NCBI GenBank assembly: GCA_007026445.1
Contig: VDMD01000002.1
Span: forward strand, 1,736,001 to 1,800,000
Source: Schizophyllum amplum
Taxonomy: Eukaryota; Basidiomycota; Agaricomycetes; Agaricales; Schizophyllaceae
Length of the DNA: 64,000 nt
Direction: 5' to 3'
A program made the translations under genes and the position numbers. Shown piece after piece: positions 10,801 through 23,231 of this stretch. The notes under the pieces are model-generated. The model ran no database searches. It saw only the letters and a list, made by a program, of their open reading frames with translations, and had not been told where the DNA came from. Position 1 is the stretch's first letter; each line of letters begins with the position of its first letter.

Positions 10801-13559
10801 AGTACAAGCGCTCTTGAGCGTAGGACAAGATGTAGGTATCTCTTGCTTGAACGCGGGAAATGAGTTGATAGCCGCTGGCGATGTGGGACACCGGCCCTGA
10901 GGTTTCCGAATCTTGATAGCAGAGTGAATCGACGACCTGGGCCAGAGAGTGGGCCGTGGGTGCGTCGAAGAGCGCCCGCACAGTGAGCCTATCATCGACG
11001 CCCAAGGCTTTGCGCACACGAGAGATGACTTGCGTCGCGAGCAAGCTATGTCCTCCAAGGTGGAAGAAGCTGCAGATCATTAGACATACGGACGATCGGC
11101 TAGACGAGTATGGCATACCTGTGATCAGCACGCACTTGCTTGCGCCGCAAGATCTCTTTGAAGATCTCGACGATGATATCTTCCGCGGGAGATGTGCTAT
11201 CATGGCCTCCGACCGTCGTACTGGCGTCCCCGTCCCGCGCATAATCCACGAGATGGGACCATGATGTCAGCCTCTTCCGGTCAATTTTTCCGTTGATCGT
11301 GTGAGGAAGTGCCGGCAAGGGAACGATGAAGGAAGGGATCATGAAGGAGGGGAGCACCGAAGACACCGAATGCTTCAACCCTGTCTCGAACTCCACTGCG
11401 TCGCCAACATCTGCCAAAACACCCGTGGAAGATTGCGCGACCCCGAGGCGCACACCGTCATCACGCGAGACTGCTTGCATCGCGGGCACGACGAAAGACA
11501 CCAGGAAAGCCGCGCGCTGGGAATCGTGTTGAATGACCGTGACCGCATCGAGCACCTTGGGATCCTTGCGCAGCGCATGATCGACGCCGGCTACATCACG
11601 AAGTCAGATGGAGAATAGGCGCGCATATGCATCAGGACTTACCCAAGTCAACCCGTTGTCCGCGAATATTCACCTCCGTGTCATTGCGTCCGATGTACTC
11701 CAGTTGTCCTGTCGCGCACAGCCAGCGCGCTTGGTCGCTGCTGCGGAAGAACCTCCTTCGGTCCTCTGACGACGACGATAAACCCCAGGCAGTCGTGACC
11801 TCGGAGGCTGGGTAGAAAGCCTCGTTTAGGCAATCCTCCGTATATCCACGTGCCAGGACCTCCGACGCGATGTAGAGCGTTCCGATCACGCCAGGTGGGA
11901 CCAGTCTGCGGTGAGAATCCAGTATATACATTCCCATATTCGGCCAGGGCCGGCCGACGGGTACAGATTTGAGTCGACGGTAGTCTCCGGGCAAGCCCTC
12001 TGAGTTGTCTTGGTCGGAGACCGGCACACCGAATCCAGACGTGAAATGAGTCTCCGAGGAGCCATACGAGTTGATGAGGTGTCCCTTGAACGACGCACGG
12101 GCGGTACGCACGTCGTCGATGGTCGCGATATCGCCAGAGAGGACGATCATACTGACATCCTTTAGCGCCTCAGCATGTTCGCGACACAAGGCCGCCACCA
12201 GCGCAGGGACCATAAAAGCGACGTTTACAGCACGCTTAATGAAAGTTGCCGATAGCAATGGCAGGTCGACGACGCGCTCATGAGGAATGGGAAGGCTGGT
12301 GGCGCCATTCAGAAGGGGCGTGAACATCTCAACGTGCGCGAACGACCAGGCGTTGTTTGACAAGTTGGTCCATATCTGAGAAGGTGCTGGACGCGTGACG
12401 GGGGTTGAAGGAGCGACATCGGAGGCGGAAGGAGCGGAGAAGAAAGCCGACTTCGACACGCGCGCGATGGTATGGTGGTTGATCATCAGCCCTTTAGGCT
12501 TGCCCGTAGAGCCTGACGTGTAGCTACGACGAAGAAACAAAATCAGAAAGAGCAAAACTAGTAATCAAGCGTGAATTTACCAATAGAATGCGAGAGTAGA
12601 CCCGTTTGCTCGGGCAGTCAGCTGAGCTGTTGGCCAAGAGCCCAGCAAAACGGAAGACAATTCGTGCAGAGGATATCCCATGTCGCGGAAGCCGGCCGTG
12701 TTGGTATTGCCAGGCGAGATAATCGGTATGCAAGTTTGCTTGAGACGCCGATCTCCGAGAATGGCCTCTATTCGGGAGCGAGGTGTGCGTGGATCAAGCG
12801 GTAAGATCGCCAGTCCTGCCTTCAGTATGCCGAAAACGACGATGGGATACTGGATGGAATTTTCGGTCCACACGGCGATAGCGCGCTCGCCGTCGACCGC
12901 GTTGAGACTCGGGTGAAGTGAAATAGCCCATTGCGCCACAACGTCGGATTGAGCGTCCAGCTCGGCGTATGTGATCTGTCGACCAGTGTCATCGGCGACA
13001 AGGGCAACTTGATTCGCGTACTGCCGAGCGATAGAGTGGAATAGATCCCCCAGACATGTTTGCTTGGGATATGGGACAGTGGGGAAGGATATTGCGCCGA
13101 TCTCGTCGAGACGCGAGCGCGCTGAAGGGAAGTGTAGACCTTCAACCGTGCATTCGCCGTCCCAATGGTCCAAAGCATCCCGCAAAGATGTGAGTATGGA
13201 CTCGGCGGTGGCGGAGTCGTATATCTCAGAATCATAGTGCAGCTTCGCATGACCTGCATGTTCCGCACGCAAGATTTGTAGGCCGGAGTCTGCTACCTGA
13301 GGCGGAGTCAGTCATTGCAGCATGCGATGGCAGCTTTCTACAAACGCACCGACGCGCCATCCGAGACGCAGCTAATTTCTCCTAGGCGCGTCTCTAATTC
13401 GACGCGAAATACGACTGTTTGGTTCTGCAAGCGGAACCTAGAAGTCTCCACCAGAGTGAACCTGAAGTGAACGGCGGCCAACGCAGCGAGAAGTATATCT
13501 TCCGAGTAGGACTTGTCCAGAGCACCGGCAACAGCGTAATTCGGACTTGTATGGGCCAT
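1811..13559 (-). CDS. Three-module nonribosomal peptide synthetase with embedded N-methyltransferase and terminal thioesterase
   Basis: Eighteen exons joined by 17 GT-AG introns of about 46-57 nt give one uninterrupted frame of 3,624 aa. The order is: partial condensation-like stretch (about 1-130); A1 (about 140-690); T1 (HLGGHS, Ser768); C1 (HHLSTDAWS, His969/His970/Asp974); A2 from about 1300, with an N-methyltransferase inserted after core A8 (SAM loop VVEIGTGSG at about 1831) and A10 resuming as [10 protein letters not shown]2 (DIGGHS, Ser2259); C2 (HHIVYDG, His2448/Asp2453); A3 (about 2750-3250, FDASTFEIF); T3 (ELGGHS, Ser3341); thioesterase (GWSFGG, Ser3472, Asp3498, His3602). All carriers and condensation motifs look intact. 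The assembly line should load three monomers, N-methylate the second and release by hydrolysis or cyclisation. It is not ferrichrome synthetase, which has no MT or TE. Exons are 13350-13559, 12581-13296, 11643-12523, 11119-11590, 8982-11069, 8730-8930, 8444-8680, 8050-8393, 6396-7998, 5647-6349, 5245-5589, 5171-5191, 4397-5114, 4023-4339, 3586-3975, 3184-3538, 2739-3135 and 1811-2687. The start uses GCCATGG; the frame stays open upstream, so a longer N-terminus is possible. Confidence 0.93.
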
Positions 13560-14512
13560 GGCTGACTTTAGAGAGGTGGCAGAGACGTATGGCAGTGACG
13601 GTGCTTGGAGTTGGCGGGGTCGAATGCTTTCAGGAACTCGACGGAAGTCGGACGCGCCAGAAATGGATCGTGGATTGGACCTCCGATATCTTCGCGTGCA
13701 TCACCGTCGCGACTTTGTTGGTTATGTACGCCCATGGGGTGCAAACAGTTCAGCTTCATGGGCGATGAGGCCTAGGTGCGGAGGTGAACCCTGGGTGAAC
13801 CACACATTTCCAAATCGGAACAAGCGCCGGTTCCTGTTCCAGCTTGGTCCGCCCAGAACACGTGCATGCGCTCAACTCCAACTTGAAGTTGAACCACGGC
13901 CTCCCGGACCCCATAGCTTCCACTTCCGGATGTCCATCCGACTGCAAACCATCATTTTCACCATCTCGGTCGGCTCATTGCGGCTTGCTGCTGCAGCTTG
14001 TTGTTGGCACCAATAATGAAACCCTGCTCTGATCTTTACGGACGTACCCTGTGGCACTGACGGCCGCCAGTTTTATACCGCACTCATCATCTGCTCCTCC
14101 TTGGGGATGAGTCACAGAGGATGTTCAGTCTGACAAGAATCCATCCCTCCGACGTGCACACTGCGCAGGCGTACGCGGCGTCTGCGTGGACCTCGGCATC
14201 GATATCTTGCCCGTGCATAGGTCAATACTTACCGCGCTGACGGGCCGCTAACGATCGCGGGGACGTCGGAAGATTGAGCGGCGAACCGACCGCGACACGG
14301 TGGACCGTAGATCCTGTTCCATGACTTCGTCTCGGACTTGACACATACCTAGGCTACAAGAATTACGGCGAACGCGCGACTCGGTTCAGTCCCTGCATTG
14401 CTACGCCAGCCTAAAGCCTTGATAACACGCGTTGCATCGTGCGCCTGAACGTTTGTATCTCTCTTCGTCCTTCACACCATCCATCGTCCTCTGCTTCTTG
14501 ATCTTTCTCATC
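13560..14512. promoter_or_regulatory. Divergent promoter region between the NRPS and the flavin hydroxylase
   Basis: These 953 bp separate two divergent start codons and hold no gene I can support; the open frames inside show no family resemblance. A shared control region for co-expression is the natural reading of the layout. Short direct repeats GTGAACC occur at about 13784 and 13795. No convincing TATA box or Zn2Cys6 CGG-type palindrome stands out by eye, so no operator is assigned. Confidence 0.5.
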
Positions 14513-17127
<2,615 letters not shown>

Positions 17128-19235
17128 ATCTACAGACTTACGCCTGGTGATATAAGGATCTGGCCCATATTTACGTCCCTTTTAGCAAGTCCCGTCCAGG
17201 TCTCGTACAGCCCATGATGTGCAGCCAGTCGACTGACTTTCCAGTCACCGCGTCAGAGATAGGAAAAACGAACAACACACGTGACAGGAGCGTGATCATG
17301 GCATGTTCCGGCTGCGATCAAACATCACATTCCCTCTCCCGCCATGTCTACCTATACAGCTCTCAATAACTCGCGAAAGGCCGTTGCACGGCAGGGCCCG
17401 CTACCATTTATTACGGTGGCTGTGCGCGCACTACTTGTAAGCAGCTGAGATACCTTCTGCGATACTCGAGTGCACACAAAGCCACAATATCGGTCTCTTT
17501 GTACTACTTCATAGTCCGGCCCTATGAAGATAAACCCCATTCTACCCTTCGTTGGATTGCTTGTCCGACCATCACCTCATAGCGCACCTCATCAGGCCAC
17601 GGGGGCGATCGCGCCGCTCTGCTCTCGAGACCGCGCCTGCCCACCTTGCGCGTGTGATGAAGCTTGAAGCCTCATGATTTTTGAAAGCACAGCCTTCACG
17701 TCGTCGTCACGAGAGGCTTGCAGAGATCTCGGACGAGTCCACGTTTCATAGTGCCACATCGCAGGACCAGTCACCAGAGCTCCAGCAACTTGCTGCAAAT
17801 TAGGTCTTCACCCGCAAACTGAGCGGATAAGGGAGATATAAACGAGTCAGGCAGTCGTCAGAAGCCTATAGAATCAGGTATTGTCTCTCTGAGATCAACG
17901 GGTCTTCCAGTACGATTGAGATGGCACTGGGCAGGAAGGAAACTCGAGCGCACGCTGACGTGGCAAAAGGTCATGTGATGAACACGTGATGTTACCAAAA
18001 TGCGCGATCGAGGGCCCAGGCGTTTTCGAGTTTCCATCCCAAGACCCACTACCATAAATGGTAGCGGGAATTACAGTACATCAGTCAAGCTGAGCGCGTT
18101 GTGTAGCTGGACCTCTACAAGTCAGATCACTGACTCACTGCTGGCTCAAGCGAACCAAGCGCAGGCAGACTCCGAGTCGGTGGCGCTCAGGTTCTCATGA
18201 TGTCCCGCGGTAGACGCCATTGACGTCCACGGCACGGACCTTGAGCTTGCTTAGCTTGACTTGGAAAGGTGGCTTGGCTTCTCACCAACGTACCTGAGTC
18301 ATCATTGACTCCATTGCATCAAGCGCCCGACTCACGCCGTTCTTGTTATTTAACATTCGCGTCCAGCCACAGGTCATTGCCACGCAGCTTCCATGCCGAA
18401 CGACTTTTCGTCCGCTTTCTCTGACTATTTACTACTTCTAACAAATGTCTTCGACTTGCAGCTCAATGTATGTATCTCTTCTGCGCTTCGCCAATCGTCG
18501 GGAAATGCGCCAACAAGGTCCGACGGTCGCAACTTGAAACTGTCGTCTTAGTATGCTGCGCGTCCCTTCTTGCCGCCGCTTAGTCACCAATTCATCGGTA
18601 ATACAGGTCGCTGTGTATCCCACTTACGAGCCCACGAACAACGCATATAACTTAGGCCCCGTTCGGTAACCGTCGTGGGGCCCAGTCCAGCTCATAGCTT
18701 CAATTCAGTGCCCCGGGGCCGCATGCGGCATTGACTAGCGAGTCATTTGACCCTTGGGTCATTGAGTTTCCGCATGTCGGACCCTCCCAGAGGCCGAGGG
18801 TCATTAGCGCCATATCTCAGCAGACCAAGCAGCTTTTCAATAATGAGACTGATTTGGGGACTGTGCTTCGAGCTACGGGCTAGTACTACTTATGCTGTAC
18901 ACAATGAATGCTACGACAAGATACGAGGCGACCTATGTGCCCCCAGGAGACATGAGCGCCTGTAGGTATGGTAATGCAGACTGGCGAGAGCGAATGATGT
19001 GCAATGGAATGCGAGCAATGGTACGATTGAAATATAAGCACTGGTATGATCGGCGTGGATGCACGCGAGACGGAATGCTATAGCTATGCATATGGAGAAC
19101 GAGATCTACGATGAATGCGATGAATGCGATGAATGCGATGAGTACGATGGATTCGGTGGGGAGGACACGAGCGACGAAGCGAAGTATATAGAAAGGCATT
19201 ATACCTTGCGAAGTGAGACATACGATATGGGTTTC
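17128..19235. other. Gene-poor 2.1-kb spacer
   Basis: This is the longest stretch without a recognisable gene. Open frames on both strands are short and show no family motifs or splice-coherent extension. The region contains a few CACGTGA-type hexamers near 17940-17990 and a small tandem repeat near 19110. It separates the NRPS/hydroxylase pair from the RNA-binding gene and may mark a cluster edge. Confidence 0.5.
19110..19139. repeat. 9-bp tandem repeat, about three copies
   Basis: The unit GATGAATGC repeats about three times, then decays into GATGAGTAC and GATGGATTC. It lies about 100 bp downstream of the stop of the RRM gene, which ends at 19236 on the minus strand. It looks like a minor microsatellite. 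Confidence 0.7.
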
Positions 19236-20738
19236 TTAAGTTAAGTAGGCATGCGAGCGGTAAAAGTCTTCCCAAGAGGGCGTCAGCCGTTGTTCGTACG
19301 TGTACGGGTCGATGTAGCCATAGTCCTGGTCAAGAGCGCGGTGACGGCCGTGCGTGCCCCGATAGAGATTGGTGTAGGCCCCGTCGTCGTAGGGACCAAG
19401 AGCTTTATGCTCGTCATGTCCTGACGGCAAACTATTGACGCTGGCATACCCCCTGGTTGTCGTGCGGGAGTCCCGAGGGAGGAAGTGCTTGTCGACAGAG
19501 GCACGCGCTGTGTCCGCTGAACGACGAAGGGACGAAGAGTTGTGAAGATAGGGGTTGTGGTATGCTGTTGAGAGACGAGTGCTGGCCGAAAGATAGGAAG
19601 ATCTCAAAGTCCCCGATATTTCGTGGCCAACTTCCGATGCAAGTGTGTCCCCTGAGTCCCTCCGCCTGGACCAGGGAGAGACCGAACGGCGAGGTGCCCT
19701 TCGCGACATTGACTGTCGGCGTGTGCCTTCCAGCTGCCTCACGTCGAGGACTTGAGCATGATGCAGCTGATAGGGCGACCTGTGTCTCGGACGCGACGAG
19801 GAAGGTGACCTGCGACGTGGCGTCGTTGACACGCACGAGGGCAATATCTGATGTCTCTTCGTAGCATGGAACTGTGTTGCGTCTTGGAATTCATGACTAC
19901 AGATGGAGGTGGACAACTCACGTCAGCGGATAAAGACACTGGCTGTCCTCCAAGGTCATGACCATCGAGTTTCCTGATGGCATCCAACGCTTCGTCCATA
20001 CTCCAGTACTCAATGAAGCTGCAAATCATGAGTACGCGTGCGCACAGCAGAGACGATGCACTGACCCCCTGGTCCGCTGAGATCGATCGATATCGCAGTA
20101 TGCTACGAGGCCTCCGGCGAGACGTCCAAAGTCTTTCAACTGTTGCCTGTAAAAGCGCACGTCAAGACGGCGACCAAGACAATAGCGTACAACGTACCAA
20201 CAAAGCTCCTTGGGTATGTTACTGACGAGCACAGGGTACCGCTCTCTAGGGCGGCTACAAGCGTATTCCACGTTGATGTCTTCATGGTGGATGTCAGTAA
20301 GTCAGCGTGGGGGGATCGGTCTCATCAGTACCTGCGCCCATGAGGCGGTGACGCTTCGCGGTCCGACAAAGGTCTTGAGCATCCTACTAGTAAGCTGTGA
20401 TCAGCGTACTCTTTCGGGATTAGGGCTGACACGTACCTCTTCCGATTCGTATCGTACGAATGCATGGGATTTATCTGGCGCCAAGTTAGCGCCCAATCGA
20501 GAGCGATTAGTTAGACTCGCCGTGGCCGAACTTGAAAGAGATCACCAAGCCAAAGCACTCTAGATACTGGAAAGAAACCCGTCTTCAGCACTCAAAATAC
20601 GCCGAGGACGTGCCATCCCACCTTCTTGAGCTCTTCTTCTCTAATATCCTGGGGTAGATCTGCAGCTCCTAGTCAGCTTGCGCGCAATGGAGACACGTCG
20701 GAACCGCTACTTTGAAGACAAAGTCGCGTCCGCGACAT
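19236..20738 (-). CDS. Two-RRM RNA-binding protein with an SR-rich tail
   Basis: Nine exons (20711-20738, 20622-20659, 20521-20566, 20437-20474, 20332-20383, 20198-20279, 20066-20146, 19922-20018, 19236-19871) give 365 aa. RRM1 runs from the start: RLCLQNLPQDIREEELKKYL, then KSHAFVRYESEEDAQDL. RRM2 follows: YPVLVSNIPKELCWQQLKDF, then FIEYWSMDEALDAI and LGGQPVSLSAD. The tail of about 200 residues is rich in Arg-Ser and Ser-Pro (RRRSPSSSRPRHRSP, SMSRRAPRRSVSPWSRRR), as in SR splicing factors. A role in pre-mRNA processing is likely, but no exact orthologue is recognised. RNP motifs are only partly conserved. The third intron has a GC donor. It probably is not a biosynthetic gene despite its position. 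Confidence 0.75.
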
Positions 20739-21012
20739 CGTTATTGACGAGCACGCAACGGGGATGAGGGGGAAGAAGAGGGAGGTTGTTGGCTGCCGAA
20801 CAAGCTGTCGCAATATTTATATCGATCTGTTTGATTTGCTGAATGGAGATGAAGCTGACAGCTCTTCCCGGCAAACGTAGGGAGGATCTTCGAAGAACTT
20901 GTAAAGGTTCTCGCCGAGTTTGGCGCACATCAGACTCGGGCCGGTTGTCACTTCACTTTCCCTGACAAAGCCTCTCTTCAAGCAAGAGCAACACAGCACA
21001 AGTCTATGTAAG

Positions 21013-22779
21013 CTAGAGCTTCGCATCGCCCTGCGAACGTATCTCAGTACGAGAAGACTTCAACGGTGCGGAGCATACCTTCAACCTCAGCAATGCCTGC
21101 TTCATGTCCGCCTTGAGATCCTCGATGTCTTCAACCCCGACACTGATGCGAATGAGCCCAGGGGGAGCGCCCGGGTCACTCTGTATGCGCTGCTCAATCA
21201 AGGTTTCTACACCACCAAGGCTGGTCGCCGCCTGTGATATGTTTGAGACAAGACAGAGGGATGCAACAGACTCATACGCACAATGTAGTACTTTAGCGCA
21301 TGCGGCAGAAGTCGTGCGTATTCCGAGTTGGCCATCTGCGAGCGTCAGACTATGTTCGAATCATAGTAAAAAGGAATACATACCTCCATCGCGAATGTCG
21401 CATTCCATCCGCCCGCCATCTGCCTCTTGGGATCAAAGCCTCTGGCGTCGATGCCCTGCAGAGATGAGTGCCAAACTCGCGCTATGATCCCACCTGGAAC
21501 ACCATCGTATTTCTGTCCGACAGGTGTATGCGCGATCTGCGAAAGCCATTGGGCTAGTTGGGCCGCGTTCTCAGACTGCCGGGGGACACGCAGATGCAGC
21601 GTGCGCAAGGAACGAAGCAGAAGCCACGCCTCCAAAGAGCCCATCATGTTGCCCATGTACGTGCGGTCGGTCCACAGCTATACACGGCAGATGAGTGAAG
21701 GATTACCGAGAGTTGTCAGGGGGTACTGACCTTCGTCCACTTTTCGTGCGTCTTCACAATCAGGACTCCACATAAGAGATCTGAGTGCCCTCCGAAGTAC
21801 TTCGTACCCGAGTGCATGATGCTACGACTATATCAGCATATGCAAACGGCAAACGAATTGGAACTTACATGTCCGCTCCAAAGTTGAACGGATACTGTAG
21901 CGGTGGCGGCCCGAATGTCGCGTCCACAAGAAGCACGCCGCCAACTTTATGAACCTGGAGACCTCGTGAGTATAGCTGACGCACTCGCGGTTTCAATAAG
22001 GAAGGACCTGCCTTGTCAGCGTAGTGCTGAATGTCCCTTCAGAAAGGATGGTAAGCCTGTGCCGAGTCCGCCTCGGGAAGCGATGAAGATTGTCGAACCT
22101 AGCTTCTCCCGTGGGATTAAGCGGTGTCTCCAGCCAGCACATGTCTCCAGGCTCGTACTCATCGTCCAAGCCAATGCTTGGCACGACGACGTCCCTGGCC
22201 CTATTGTAGACTTGGAGCGCGACGTGGCAGCCATGGTACCCGCCTTGCACCGCAACACGTTTTGGGCGGACGTGGACCAACGCCTGATAACTTAGCAGTC
22301 AGTAGGGTTTCTCGACGCGACAGCATGCCGATTACCGAGTAGAACGCAGCGAGTCCAGACGCATAAGTAAGAGCGAAACCGTTCTATTTGCCCGTTAGTT
22401 TCATGTGCAATACGAGGGAGAAAAAATGACGTACGTTGACCTTGCTCAGTATGTGCTCGACTCGGGTGCTTACGGGCTGCGTGTACCGCGAGTAAATGTC
22501 GCGCGTTGGGTTGCGTAGATCAACGTTGGAGAGGTCAATTGGGCCAGCGTCCGGGTCCGGAAGAGGTGCCCGGAACGCTGCACAAGTGCATTAGCACATG
22601 TTTACGGGCGAATGCGTACCAGCCAAAGCGCCGTTCGAATCTCTAGGACTGTGCACCATGATGAGGACAGCGGCGAACTCACTTGTGGACATAGAGATGG
22701 AAGGGGCGACCTCGGGCGTGTGTCCGAGTACGCCATCGCCGTGAATGAGGTCTGTTCCGTTGACCTTGGGAGGCGCCAT
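21013..22779 (-). CDS. PLP-dependent trans-sulfuration enzyme (Cys/Met metabolism family)
   Basis: Ten exons give about 413 aa: 22683-22779, 22435-22577, 22336-22383, 22099-22283, 22012-22036, 21869-21954, 21731-21821, 21384-21677, 21282-21335, 21013-21231. Family blocks in order are SRYTQPVSTRVEHIL, TYASGLAAFYSALVHVRP, GGYHGCHV, ETPLNPTGEARD, VDATFGPPPLQYPF and MHSGTKYFGGHSD, in which Lys202 would bind PLP, ending GAPPGLIRISVGVEDIEDL. These are the marks of the cystathionine gamma-synthase / beta- or gamma-lyase fold; the length matches the short fungal trans-sulfuration group. Substrate cannot be told from sequence. A role in supplying an unusual amino acid to the NRPS is possible but unproven. 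The end is uncertain: reading on past a possible donor GTATGC reaches the stop at 21013. The fifth intron has a GC donor. Confidence 0.85.
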
Positions 22780-23231
22780 CTTCAAAGCGATGACAGTTCG
22801 AAGGATATCCCTCAGAGGAAGGATCCTGGTAAGATCCCTTGTGCCTTGGTGAGTCGAGAGAAGAAGCAGAAGTACACGACAAATTCCGACAGCGACACTG
22901 ACATGACCGTGTGGAATGAGGAATCACGGTCAGGTGACATGACGCATCAAAGAAGCAGACCAGTTGCGTATGGGCGCCAGTAGGCGTCGACATTCCTACC
23001 GTCGGACTCCAGTTGGTCAGTCTAGTCCGGGGCTACTTACACTCTGATCAGTATGCGCGCCAACCGCCCGGCTCTCTAAAAGGCAAATACGTAGGCTACA
23101 TGATACACGGGTTTCAGAAGAAAAAGGCAGGGAAGACCTGGGCTACACGTACAGTACTTAAGTAGTATCTATCCGACTCCGCTCTGAAAATATTACTGTC
23201 ACGTTCTATATCGAAGCTACATCCACTGCGA
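22780..23231. other. Spacer between the PLP enzyme start and the regulator end
   Basis: These 452 bp hold the upstream region of the PLP gene and the 3' flank of the transcription factor gene, both on the minus strand. I see no further gene or repeat. Confidence 0.5.

Noticed and set aside
1811..13559. Ferrichrome-type siderophore synthetase
   Set aside because: The modular order, the N-methyltransferase and the thioesterase do not match NPS2-type enzymes, which end in repeated T-C units.
1811..13559. NRPS as a row of separate or broken genes
   Set aside because: Each apparent break coincides with a GT-AG intron of 46-57 nt whose removal keeps phase and restores a conserved motif.
13558..14016. 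152-codon plus-strand open frame upstream of the hydroxylase
   Set aside because: Overlaps the NRPS start on the other strand, shows no domain, and has no splice-coherent extension.
18652..18726. GGCCCCGTTCGG-type end resembling a transposon terminus
   Set aside because: No matching inverted end or target duplication could be found nearby; the short GGCCCC/GGGGCC pairs are simple GC palindromes.
19236..20738. RRM gene as part of the biosynthetic cluster
   Set aside because: SR-type RNA-binding proteins are housekeeping; nothing in the sequence ties it to the pathway.
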